From NCBI GenBank assembly GCA_903813345.2, contig CAIIXF020000004.1:6345525-6409524 (forward strand): DNA of 64,000 bases, in the 5' to 3' direction. A program made the translations under genes and the position numbers. Shown one piece after another: positions 25,901 through 36,150 of the stretch (position 1 is the stretch's first letter; each line of letters begins with the position of its first letter). Under the pieces are notes generated by a model, which made no database searches, was not told the origin of the DNA, and saw only the letters and a program-made list of their open reading frames with translations. The DNA is from Owenia fusiformis. Taxonomy: Eukaryota; Annelida; Polychaeta; Sabellida; Oweniidae.

Positions 25901-28900
25901 CGTAACGATAAATGGAGCATTAACAGGAATGGTAAGTCTGTATTTCAGCTTTACCTTTGTCAAACTGCGCTACGAGTTATGAATGAAATAAGCGTTGACA
26001 ACTTTAGCAAACATACGAGAAACAATTTTTGATTAGAATTCATTTGTTTATTCAACAGATGACAATATACGTTCATGCATTTAGGTGTCGATTTGCGCTG
26101 GCTGTAACGTTGTTTATCCATGGGGCGCTGCAGTTACTGGCGCCATTGGAGGCCTCACGTTTCTCCTTTGGAGCCACCTCATTCTGAAGTGTAAGATTGA
26201 CGATCCACTCGACGCAGTGGCTGGTGAGTGCAGTGATTTATTTCTATCAAGGTCGAATACCAAAACGTGCCGACGTTCGCAATTTTAGGGAATTGACGTT
26301 TGTATGATAATTTAGTTTTCTGTTTGTTTCGTCCGTACATTACTACATAGGCGTACTCTCTATCTGTTATTCTTGACATCCTTGAATCGATCAGTTGTTT
26401 TGTAAGTTAGTTTCTACTCCCCATAAACATCTTTGATCACGATACTCTTGATATCTACATTGTTTTTGCAAATGAAGTCAGCACATCCAGTGACTGTCTA
26501 TGTCAGTAAATGCATGGACTTTCAAGCCCAAGCTTACTGTAATTAATTTCTCTCATAAGTCCATAAGTCGGCAACGGCTCGACATGTTTGTTGAAATGTA
26601 TTTTATTTGATGTATTTTAACTGTATAATATGTGTGACTTTTAACTATTCTTATTAACTAGCTAATTGTAATGTTGTGTTTGTTTCGCATAGTACATATG
26701 GGGGGTGGAATCTGGGGAACGATTGCTGTCCCAATATTTATGGCACCTGAAAAGGACGGCTCAAATCCCGGGATATTGTTTGATATTTCGTCTAGAGCAC
26801 CTTGGATGGTAAAGGCATTAATTTCTATGACTTTATAAACAATCGATTGAACTTTTTAACTTCAAAACTCACAAATTACCTTATTTCTTTATTTAATTTT
26901 TGTTATTTTTATAACACTTTTCGCATGTGCATTCATAAGTAAACCTACTTAGATTGTTTCTGATTTCAGCTTTTAGGATAAAATTTTGTGAGAATCCAAA
27001 CTTGTAGAAACGTCTAATTATCTGGTATGTTTTTTTTTCATTCCAGCGCTTTGGATGGAATGTTGCAGGAATGGTATCGATCTTTGTATGGGCATTCGGA
27101 ATTAGTGCTATCATGTGGCTGATTCTTCGGCTGCTGAAATTGCATCGAGTCAGCGAAGAGATCGAGACAAAAGGCGAGATATAGTTTTCTCACTAAACCT
27201 CAGTCACATTTGCGCTACGGTGGTCGTACGGCGGTCGTAGTTTCACAAAATCGATAAAGACAATTTACATTGTACTGCCTATCCCTGTATTTTATGCTGC
27301 ATATTTCTCTCAATTTTCGAAAGCTAGGACCGCCTATTGCCGTTGATCAATTGTAATCAAGGCATTAGTTACCATTAATCCATTTTTTAGTTCCACTGAA
27401 ATCACATAGCATATTTTAAAGGATTTATAATCGTTTCAACATGACTGGTTGTAATTTTTATTTACATTTTCTTGCTGTGAGACGTTCTAGTTTCGCACTC
27501 CATTGAATTTGAGTAAATAATACTTGATTTTACAATACTGAAATGTCATTTGTTGATTGTTTGGAAACATTTTCTGATAATTAGTTAACTCAATTTAATT
27601 GTTTAACAAAACAAGGTAACCATCTCTTTTAATCTTGCTGTATTTGCCAAAGATTCCATTAAATACTTCACGTCTTTTCTCTATTTGCCATTGCAACTTT
27701 TATTTTTATATTATTACAGGTCTAGACATGCCTAAGCATGGAGAGTCCGCTTACCCAGCAGAGGCTTATAGACACGTTTGTCCTCTACTGGCTATTGCAC
27801 CTAAAACGTTTTAATTTTATATTTTTATAGGTCTAGACATCCCTTAGCATGGAGAGCCCGCTTAACCAGCAGAGGCTTATGGACACGTTTGTCCTCTACT
27901 GGCCGTTGCACCTAAAACGTTTTAATTTTATATTTTTATAGGTCTAGACATTCCTAAGCATGGAGAGCCGGCTTACCCAGCAGAGGCTTATGGACACGTT
28001 TGTCGTCTACTGGCAATTGCACATAAAACGTTTTATCTTTATATTCTTATAGGTCTAGACATCCCTAAGCATGGAGAGCCTGCTTACCCAGCAGAGGCTT
28101 ATGGACATGGCTGGGAAACAAAAGGTGAGTTCTTCACTTTAGGTCATGTGAGTGTTTAAATTACAGTCTTACATGTGTACAGTGACATCTTAATGACTTA
28201 CAGTCTTACAGTGGCATCTTAATGACTTACAGTTTAAACTAAGGAATACACCCTCCTTCAAAAGCTTGATAAGTCTTACAGTGACATCTTAATGACTTAC
28301 AGTCTCACAGTGGCATCTTAATTTTAGCGGTTTGCTTCATGTGTAGTTTGGTAGGCTCATGAAGAAATTCAAATATTATTTTTGAATTGGGCTCGCTTTT
28401 GGAGAAAACGGAAACCATCAACGGCATACTTTGTGTTTGCGCATGCGCTTTTGGATGTGACATGGTACACCTGTTCCCTTTGCTCACACATTTAGAATTA
28501 ATTAATAAAAAACAATAATTGATGAATAATTTTAGGTTCAGCATTGAAAGAACTTGCCGGAAAAAGCATGTCCGAAACAATGTTCGGTGACAAAACAGGT
28601 AAGTACAAATTGAAAAGAATTTTGTCAGTTGTTGAATTCGGCATTCTTGAGGCGGAAAATAATCAGGCATGTGCTTCTCTGGATCTTAAATTATATTATA
28701 TGCCTTATTTTTCATCCTCATATTCTATATTCCTAATTTTTATGCCATATCGATCTATATATCACCGATCCATATCGTTTGATTTATCTTCCTAGAAATA
28801 GCACCTTATACTCGCCTACAACCAACCAAACCGATCATATTCTATATGGTCATTTCATCAACACGGTTGATTTGATAATGATCTAGACTAGAACTGCCAA

Positions 28901-29695
28901 GGCACTGGCAATGGGGGAGGGGCGCTGAATAGTTAATAGTATAGTTTTCATATAGCTTTTGAAATCTCGTTAAATCTCGTTTTTCGTGAGATTTTAAGAG
29001 ATTTGCATATTAGATTTCTAATGATTTACATTTCCTTCTTTTAAGTGGCATATTTCAATTCAGTGAAATGTTTTCTCCTATAATAGCTTTGATTTACACA
29101 GTTATGTAATTTGAATAATTTCTCATAACTTGGGCCAAATCTTCATTGATGCAATGCTAAAATTCTTTAAAACCTTGGATTTTTTGTATGTCAACCAACA
29201 TTTGCATGTTTAATCACAACATGTACATTAACAGGGTCATCATATGGTATTTCATTCAAGTTGTTCATTGATACAACTAACACTTTTTTGATAAATCATG
29301 AAATTAAGGCACTATTCCAAGATTTTAACATGTAAGTGAATGCAACTCTAGCCCAAATTAAGAGCTGAATAAAAGATGGCAGCACTATATTTCATTGCTT
29401 TTTCTGCTATTTAGAAAACTATCCTATTGCGCTCAGCAGAGTAAAATTACTTATTTTCCAATTTGCCAATATTTAGAGCTCCTTTTTATATTCAATTCTG
29501 TTTGACAATTCTATTTCCCCTGCGTTTTCAGCCAGTGTAAGGAAACGTGTTTCTCAACGTATGGAATCAGACAAGATGATGGAAAACCCCGAAGCCCACG
29601 CGATCTTCAAAAGCGATCAGGAAAGATCTGACCGTAATTCGAGCGGCCCCAGTGACGGGCATGTTAATGCTGCTTTAGATACCAGTCAACTGTGA
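16944..29695 (+). CDS. AMT: AMT1: ammonium transporter (AMT/MEP type), 13 exons
   Basis: Exons 16944-17067, 19850-19939, 22391-22621, 23999-24117, 24537-24668, 25319-25400, 25777-25931, 26085-26223, 26693-26808, 27047-27173, 28053-28124, 28536-28598 and 29532-29695 (TGA) keep frame and give 537 residues. Amt/MEP transporters move ammonium across membranes through a trimeric channel-like protein. Diagnostic segments are TM1 ([18 protein letters not shown]), [23 protein letters not shown] (first pore histidine of the twin-His pair), [28 protein letters not shown] (second pore histidine) and FGWNVAG. The pore residues are intact, so it should be functional. The cytoplasmic tail contains [13 protein letters not shown], common in animal AMTs, then a serine/charged end. 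All introns look GT-AG except intron 10, which seems to be GC-AG. Intron 2 contains a minisatellite of about 2.2 kb. Confidence 0.93.
17242..18062. mobile_element. Inverted-repeat element, AMT1 intron 1
   Basis: The left end has CATTAGTTTGGCTACC and the right end GGTTGCCAAACTTATGGAGG. Internal arms (CTCTTTATGTTTGGATTTTT against AAAAATTCAAACATAAAGA) pair over about 100 bp. It is the same family as the element at 30130-32664, which has cleaner ends. No transposase seen. Confidence 0.7.
18540..18970 (-). mobile_element. LINE (non-LTR retrotransposon) 3' fragment
   Basis: On the minus strand 18671-18964 stays open and reads [18 protein letters not shown], then [16 protein letters not shown]. The pattern E(D/E)E.HFLF.C.....R is typical of the region after the reverse transcriptase in LINE ORF2 proteins. 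Only the C-terminus is present, so it is a 5'-truncated copy. Confidence 0.6.
20145..22370. repeat. 52 bp minisatellite, about 42 copies, AMT1 intron 2
   Basis: A tandem array with period 52 bp. A typical unit contains GTACAAAGGGCTGTTAATGA, then TGAGTGTGTGAGTGTAAACT, then AATGTCAAACGA. Units vary by point changes and a few short deletions (near 21596, 21640 and 21880). Copies decay toward the 3' end, after about 22100. It ends about 20 bp before the exon 3 acceptor at 22390. Blocks of variant units recur (e.g. GGCATACGAG at about 20505 and 21130), showing multi-unit duplications. Confidence 0.95.
24859..24925. repeat. Dispersed repeat shared with 45446
   Basis: GGGTTATGTTATGGGAGGTT, then TTGAAAATGGGGTATATCCT, resembles 45446-45508. 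A non-coding repeat in AMT1 intron 5. Confidence 0.5.
27197..27250. repeat. Fragment of small GC-rich MITE family
   Basis: CCTCAGTCACATTTGCGCTA, then CGGTGGTCGTACGGCGGTCG, resembles the half-palindrome at 35442-35540 and fragments at about 55385 and 56095. It starts 13 bp past the TAG that follows AMT1 exon 10. Confidence 0.5.
27720..28052 (+). pseudogene. Three decayed tandem copies of AMT1 exon 11 plus its acceptor
   Basis: Copies begin at 27720, 27831 and 27942, and the functional exon at 28053, exactly 111 bp apart. Each carries a TATAG or TACAG acceptor and GTCTAGACAT. Copy 2 has in-phase TAG and TAA stops. In copies 1-3 the exon's 3' part (GGCTGGGAAACAAAAG plus GTGAGT) is missing; GACACGTTTGTC stands where copy 4 has GACATGGCTGG. 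They probably do not contribute to the protein. Confidence 0.75.
28930..29420. repeat. Dispersed ~0.45 kb repeat, AMT1 last intron
   Basis: Aligns by eye with 40050-40440. Shared words include AGATTTTAAGAGA/AAATTTTAAGAGA, CAACCAACATTT, ACATGTACATTAACAGGGTC/ATATGTACATTGACAGGGTC, and ATAAATCATGAAATTAAG/ATAAATCATTAAATTAAG. No coding capacity seen; the class is unknown. Confidence 0.6.
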
Positions 29696-29988
29696 TAATA
29701 TGTTACATAAGACATTGTACCAGGACTCCCATTTTATTCCCAAAACTGGAACACATGTGATATCATCAGTTAATGGGTCATCGTTGATTTTATTTTTTGC
29801 TCATTTGTTTGATTTGTCGTGGTGTACTATATACATTAGCCTTGCCCAAGTCGGTATTTTTTTACTAATCTGATTTTGAATTAATAGAAATCAAGATAAG
29901 TTAAAGAGACCGACTTTGGCAAGGCTATTTATACATGTATATTAACCTTGGTTAATAATTATGTAGATTAGCCAGGGAAATATTAAGC

Positions 29989-29994
29989 AATAAA
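29989..29994 (+). terminator. Polyadenylation signal of AMT1
   Basis: AATAAA (in GCAATAAAGC) lies about 295 bp after the stop codon. It is the first canonical hexamer I see. Confidence 0.45.
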
Positions 29995-30686
29995 GCTTTA
30001 CCGTTATCTCTAAGGATTAGCTTTAGGGATTAGCTTTACATGGATTCCTTACCATATTGGAAATTACTCACCCCCCCCCCGTCATACCGATGTAGTCAAT
30101 CATTTAACTGCTGGTTTAACCATCATATACACTCCCCTCCATAAGTTTGGCAACCTTTTTCCCCCATTGAACTACATGTTAAAGCCTCTTTACGTTTGAA
30201 TTTTTATTTACTTAACCTGCGATGAAATAACTTATAATATTAATGGAAACGTAACTTGACTTTATTTCCAATACCTCCAAACTTTCTCAATTTTTTTCCT
30301 CGATTACAATAGGTCGAAAAGCGATGATAAATTTGATGAATTTTTGAAAATCGTCATTCCCATGTAATCCAATGGGAAATGAAGGGTTCGGGGCAAATCA
30401 GAAATCAGGATATATTTTCAGTAAAAAATTCAGCAAAAAAAATTTTTATATAGAAAATTGAATTGTCTAACTTTTTGAACACTAAGTGTTTAGTTTATTT
30501 GATGAATATTAAAGTTACAGCGCTTCAAAGTCATTTTTGAAAATAATTTTTCGCCTCCTGTGTTATTTCAATGGGAGAGGTTTTTTGAAAAACAATTTTG
30601 ACTTTAAAGCCCTATAACTTTGTTGAACCTGAAGAAACATATCAATTTTTGTTAAATAAAGTTAGCAAATTCAATTGCCTGCCTAA

Positions 30687-32353
30687 TAGAGGTCGCAACG
30701 GTACTGAAAACCAGTACCGGTAACCGTCACGCTAATAACCGTACCGTTACCGAAATACCGGTAAAATATGTAAGATAAAATGCCAATGCGCTGCCAATGT
30801 TTGTTCCTAACTCTCTCCGTAGCTTCTCAAGTCTAAATGCCATGGTGCAAGACCGATTTTGAACCCATACTGATGAACTTCACGAAATAGTATGTAACTA
30901 TCTTACGAATCAAGATGTATTTTAGTTTTAAATTAAATGTATTTACACGTCGCACGAAACTGGGGACAATTAGCGTAACATTATGGCGTCAAAAAAACAA
31001 AACAAAACAATGAGCAGTATAGGGCGCAAACAGCCTTACAACGTCAAAAACGACAAGCGTCACATTTTTTACAAGTTTAGTCAGCCTCAAAATAAAATAC
31101 TTTATCCTTATCTAATCATTACAAAATTTACAGGGTAGCAAGATCTCGAGGACAATATTTCTAAAATGTTTTTGAATTTTGAAAAACGGTCAAGAAATCC
31201 ACTTGGGGCGTTAGTAAAAATTGATATGTATGGAATTTGTGGTAAAAAATCGATGCGTCACATTTTTTCTCGAAAACCAGCTCTTATTTTGATATTATTT
31301 GCAAAATAAACAAACCGGTTATTGTTTTGTAAATTTCGCCATGACAATATTGTGCAGTTAAATTTTCTTTCAAATCAGACCTAAATTAGAAGGTTAAATG
31401 AAGGTAAACTTATTGCTCGTCCCATTCGCCTTCAAAACCTTACACAATTTTGAAAATTTTAAAAGCGTTCGTATAAGATAATTTGAAATGTAGCCGTTAA
31501 GCAATTGTGACGTCATGAATGCAAATGTTCCATTGAATAAATTGTGAAATTTAAGTGGGATTTTGATCATTATTTCAAAAGTTATCTCAATTTCAACGAG
31601 CCCTGTAAGCGTAAAGTGTTACGTCTTACAGCGTATTTGACGATGTCGGAGTATATTTAATTTTAAAAATGTGTTGGATCCCATCAAAATTTTGAAGGAA
31701 AAATAATTTCATTGAAATGCGAATAAAAAATACTTCAAAATGATATGTAAAACACATAGTTGGCTTTTTAAATAAGGCAGAGATTAACGTTCAAAGCTAA
31801 GATAAGCCCGCATTTCCCGAATTGTCCCCAGGTCCGTGCACGTCATAATTACACATTTCAAATATCCTGATGTGGTGAGTTTGGCTGAAACATATCATAT
31901 TCCTGCGTCATCCGTGTCAAGTGAACGTCAGTGCAGTGCAGCTGCTAACACCATCACTTCCAAACGGGCACGACTTCAACCTCAGGTTGTCAATGCGTTG
32001 TTCGTAAATGACTATAACATAATTCAGTTTCTGGATCTGACGTTGACAACTACGCCGGAACTGCCAAACAACCAAATCTGAGCATGAAGCTACTACACCC
32101 GAACTGCCAAACATGGACATCACACCTGAACTGCCAAACATGGAAATCACACCTGAACTGCCAAACATGGATATCTAAATGTCTATGTAAACGTACGCAT
32201 CGTGAAAGTGGAAATTAAACGAAATGATTAAAAAAACGACGTGTCTTTTATTTCCCCGGGGATTATCGTCGGTTAACCGGTTAATAATTTCAATACCGGT
32301 AAATGCTCAATTCCGTACCGAAACCGTATAACCGGAATTACCGTCAGCCTCTA
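30687..32353 (+). mobile_element. hAT transposon, internally deleted
   Basis: An exact 8 bp target duplication, CTGCCTAA, flanks it (30679-30686 and 32354-32361). The ends are TAGAGGTCGCAACGGTA and the inverse of TAGAGGCTGACGGTAAT. Subterminal ACCGGTA/TACCGGT motifs are dense at both ends. Eight-bp duplications and a TAGAGG-like end are hAT features. It encodes only the C-terminal transposase remnant at 31836. Confidence 0.85.
31836..32081 (+). pseudogene. hAT transposase C-terminal dimerisation remnant
   Basis: An open frame reads IPASSVSSERQCSAAANTIT, then SKRARLQPQVVNALFVNDY. This matches the hAT dimerisation region, in which P.SS...ER.FS.A......R..L.P..V..L.FL is typical. The catalytic part is absent, so no active enzyme is expected. 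Past the stop, short repeats of the ACCTGAACTGCCAAACATGG type encode PELPNMDI units. Confidence 0.8.
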
Positions 32354-32954
32354 CTGCCTAACTCGTATTTTTTGCAAGGACTCGGATGGATGGATATTCT
32401 GTCATATGACTTGCGACAAACCTACCATTTCCCATTGGTTAATATGGGAATGTCGATTTTCAAAAATTCAACAAATTTATCATGATTTTGCGACCTATTG
32501 TAATTGAGGAAAAAAATTGAGAGGTATTGGACTTCAAATTACGTTTCCATCAATAGTATAAGTATTTTCATCCTAGGTTAAGTAAATAAAAATTCAAGGG
32601 TAAAGAGGCTTTTACACGTAGTTCAATGGGGGAAAAAAGGTTGCCAAACTTATGGAGGGGAGTGTATATCTACTTTTTGAAGCCAGATAGGAACAAATAT
32701 TTAAATGTAAAATACTGTTGTATTAAAAATGTTTGATGAACAGCGGTGACAAAGCTAAGATGATTTTATACATGAATACTAGTTAATTAAGAGATATATG
32801 AAACGATGTGTATGATTCTATGGGCATTTAAACTTTGAAACACCATTTTCTAACTGATTTTCTGCTTTTATGGTGAAGGCCTGTTTACAGTTGGTTCGTT
32901 ATTCAGCTCATTGAACAAGTTAGGTAGATAGTACTATTTATTTTTAAGTCAATG

Positions 32955-33055
32955 AATTATTCAATAATTTTAAAATAAATAGTTTTTAGTTTAAATAAAC
33001 TATTTTAAACTAAAACTGTTTATTATTAAAATTAATGAATATTCAATTTTTGCCT
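32955..33055. repeat. AT-rich inverted repeat
   Basis: GAATTATTCAATAATTTTAA and AATAGTTTTTAGTTTAAA pair with TTTTAAACTAAAACTGTTTA and TTAAAATTAATGAATATTC around 33000. An imperfect hairpin with no coding content. Confidence 0.5.
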
Positions 33056-34686
33056 ATATGTTCATAATTCTGTAGTATAACCTGTTGTATAATAGCTGCC
33101 ATCGTTACACTCGTGTGATATTTTTTAAAATTATAGGGATGGCTTAGCTAGGCTACCCAGCTTCCAAAAGTCTGAAATATTTTTTTAGTTCGCAATTCCG
33201 GGTATGCAATTCATTCAATATCGATCCATATTAGTCTACTTTTGGAGCAAGTGTATACAGAGAAGAACATTATATGATTGTTGATGTCATTTTATCAGTA
33301 ATCCCCTGTCGCACCAACCTAGTTCATATAACCGTTCTTTCCAGTCCTACAACAAGTGGTAAAATGGGCTAAATCTGGCTGTGGTTGAGATAAATGTCTG
33401 AAATAATTAGCCATTGCATTTTTAAATGATTGAAAATTCTAAATCGTCTTTTCGTCCAAGGACGTTCATGAAGTTAGTAAATAGACCGTAGAAAGTTGCA
33501 GCTACGTTCTTTCCGTTCGCACACAGTTTAAACCCAGTTTGACAACATTTTGAAGAACGCAGTGGCAAGTACTTTTGTGCCATAGCTATATTATTGCTAA
33601 CTCGTTCAGAAACAGTGTTTCATACGTCCTAAATCAGCTTAACCCATTTGCAAATAGCTCCACCTCGTTTTCTACACATCTACGGACAGTTCAACTCTTG
33701 CTAAAAAGGTTCCGTTGTAAGATTGAAGTAAAAAAGGATTGAAGAACGAAAATTCCGTTCGTAGTACGTCCAACTCGTTCCCAGTACGTTACCACACGCT
33801 CTGATTGCAGAACGCGACGACCACTAGAAAATTTCGAGTACGTTCATGAAAACCTCGGCCGATTATAAGTACGTCCAATCCGTTCATACACATGTACAGT
33901 TTAAGCCCGTTTTCGAGAATGCGGTGAGAACTGGCTTGATGTGACAGTAGTGATACAGTTAGTTCAAATCAGTATTATCTGAAAAGTATGTAACTTATAC
34001 ATGTACATTCCAAGATTAACCTCACATAGATAATATTTGTACACGATTTTTTATACAGAAACAAAGTATAATATGTATTGCAAAACCAAATAAATAATTA
34101 TAACAATGGGATTGATTTGTTTTTTTGCCATTGTTTGACTTAAATGGGGACATTTATCACTATCTACTACAGATGATACGTCAGAAATCCTTTGCTACAC
34201 CCCATTCGAAATAAATTCGTCAAAAAGGTACTAGTAAGTCCATCTATAGCGTATAGTTAATCGAATGGATAAAACGCATCCGCCTTTATTTAAGGTTGTA
34301 TCCAATAGTGCATCAATATTAACAACCTACTATATATACACGATGTCTGCGACAGATTTTTGTTGTGCATAAAGTGTGGAAGGACATCGTCTTTTGCAAC
34401 CGCTTATCATGTTAAGAATTAACCAACAACTATTATGAGCACGAGTGTACATGTTAATCGTCAGTATGAATTAATTGATTCTTTTAAATCTGTTAAATCA
34501 ATGTCCACGTACCTGTACGTAAAATACGAACGTGACTGTGTTTTAAAATCAAAATCTAAGAGAAGCAAAAATGATAAGGAATGAAATAATGATTTTGACG
34601 CTCCAAATTACACTGTCAAAACAGAAAACGTTGTTTTGTTCTTTGTCTTGTGTAAAAAATGAATCAAATATGTTTTTGAAGAGTGG

Positions 34687-34832
34687 TATATAAAAAGGGT
34701 AGTCCGGTTTTTAATCGCCCACATCAATTAGTATAAATCAAGAAAGTGCTTGTGGCGACTCTCGTGTCCACATTGTCCAGTATAAAAGCTGATCTAATTT
34801 CCAGTTACATTAGCACTAAGATTACAAAATCA
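34687..34832 (+). promoter_or_regulatory. Core promoter and untranslated exon 1 of CBM14-b
   Basis: TATAAAAGCTG starts at 34781, and the donor ATCAG|GTAAGT follows at 34833, leaving an exon of roughly 20-30 nt if transcription starts about 30 bp after the TATA box. CBM14-c has the identical TATAAAAGCTG with a CATCAG|GTAAGT donor 58 bp further on, which supports this. A second TATA-like box, TATATAAAAA, lies at 34687 and could drive a longer exon. The exon would splice to 36141, 10 bp before the start codon. Confidence 0.65.
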
Positions 34833-35441
34833 GGTAAGTTCAACAGTTTAAGTTATCATTTTTTGAAAATATTTCCATTTGATAAAATCTTTATATTTAA
34901 TGTACGATACTTCAGACTTGATCAGATATTTTTTTAAATATAATTATCCAAAGCAAACGCATTGGTATGTTTATTTAAATGCCATAGTATAATTTTTACA
35001 TTTTATTCTTTCTTTTGACTCATTTTTAAAATATAAGCTAGAAATGATATGTATACATTAAAAACCAATATATACAATATATATATAACATGATATAATT
35101 AATAATAAGATAATGGTATTATTTCAGGAATATATTTAATGCACTTTGAAACTAGAATAAACACGATTAGAATTTAATCATATCACACACTTTTTCAACA
35201 ATTGAATGAAGGTTGTTTGGGGTTTCTAGAAGCACTCATCCTTTGGGATTATGCTAAAAACCCACCCAATAAAAAATATTATATATCAACACACTTTTTC
35301 AAAACAGCAGAGAAAACACGCGTTTTCAATTTAAAAGTTTTATTTTCGTAATTTCTCAAAATTAACATATTACACGAACATACAATCAAGGTACCTGCGT
35401 CTGCCAGGGATGTAGCATTATGCAGGATATTAAGCTACTTA

Positions 35442-35540
35442 TGCCTCATTCACATTTGATTAACAGCAACTGTGCGGCGACCGTAGTTTCGTGAAGGAAC
35501 GGCCGCCGTACGCCCGCCGTAGAGCAAATCTAACTGAGGC
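35442..35540. mobile_element. Small GC-rich palindromic MITE
   Basis: GCCTCATTCACATTTG and GAGCAAATCTAACTGAGGC are inverted ends. The middle is GC-rich (CGGCCGCCGTACGCCCGCCG), unlike its surroundings. Related fragments are at 27197, about 55385 and about 56095. Confidence 0.55.
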
Positions 35541-35922
35541 TTTAATTGCACCTTACTTATGAACCCAGGCTGAATATTATAACTGGTTCATTTGAAAATC
35601 TTAGACGACATCTATTATTCTCATTTTGTTACTGATATTTTTTCACAGTCGATATCTTTTATACTTTTATATATAATTCATATATGTTACCTATATAGAG
35701 ATACATTGTTAAAATATCGTAAGTTATAACTTTAAAATAAGTCAGATTAACCAAATTACTATGGCGTTTCACTTTTTAATGGCTTAAATAAGGTTAATCT
35801 AATATCAAAATGTTCTTTTCTTTTCTGATGTTAATGCACACATTTTGATGAAAACATAGTTCGTATCTTATACGGTTCAAAAGTTGTGATTTAAAGTTCA
35901 TAATATAAATATAAATATATAT

Positions 35923-35969
35923 AAATTGTGTCAAAAGTATGTAAACTTTATATACTTTTGACACAATTT
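35923..35969 (+). repeat. Perfect 18 bp hairpin in CBM14-b intron 1
   Basis: AAATTGTGTCAAAAGTAT and ATACTTTTGACACAATTT are exact inverses separated by 11 nt. It lies about 170 bp before the acceptor of the first coding exon. It could fold in the pre-mRNA or mark a small element. Confidence 0.75.
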
Positions 35970-36150
35970 AAATTACCTATTAAGGTAACTTTACATTACA
36001 CAAATTATCTATTCTAGAGTGTAATTTTACACGACACCGGTGCGTTCAAACACTCCAATCAATCACGTCTTCGACTATCTAATAGCTATCTCTCAGAAAT
36101 CGAGTCCCAATGATAACGAATATAAAATCGTATATTTCAGCTCTTTCACC

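Larger units (their letters stand above)
30130..32664. mobile_element. TA-flanked inverted-repeat element, split by a hAT insertion
   Basis: The ends are CACTCCCCTCCATAAGTTTG and its exact inverse ending GGAGGGGAGTG at 32664, flanked by TA. Arms of over 250 bp pair across the insertion (GAGGTTTTTTGAAAAACAA left of it; GATATTCTGTCATATGAC right of it belongs to the family also seen at 17242-18062). Without the hAT it would be about 860 bp, matching the 821 bp copy in AMT1. Confidence 0.8.
29995..34675. other. Intergenic, AMT1 to CBM14-b, mostly transposon
   Basis: Contains the nested elements at 30130-32664 and an AT-rich hairpin at about 32955-33055. A stretch at 33460-33935 is unusually rich in CGTTC/GAACG words; I cannot classify it. 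No host gene recognised. Confidence 0.5.

Noticed and set aside
27720-28052. Copies 1-3 of exon 11 as mutually exclusive exons
   Set aside because: In-phase stops in copy 2 and loss of the true donor in all three make productive use unlikely.
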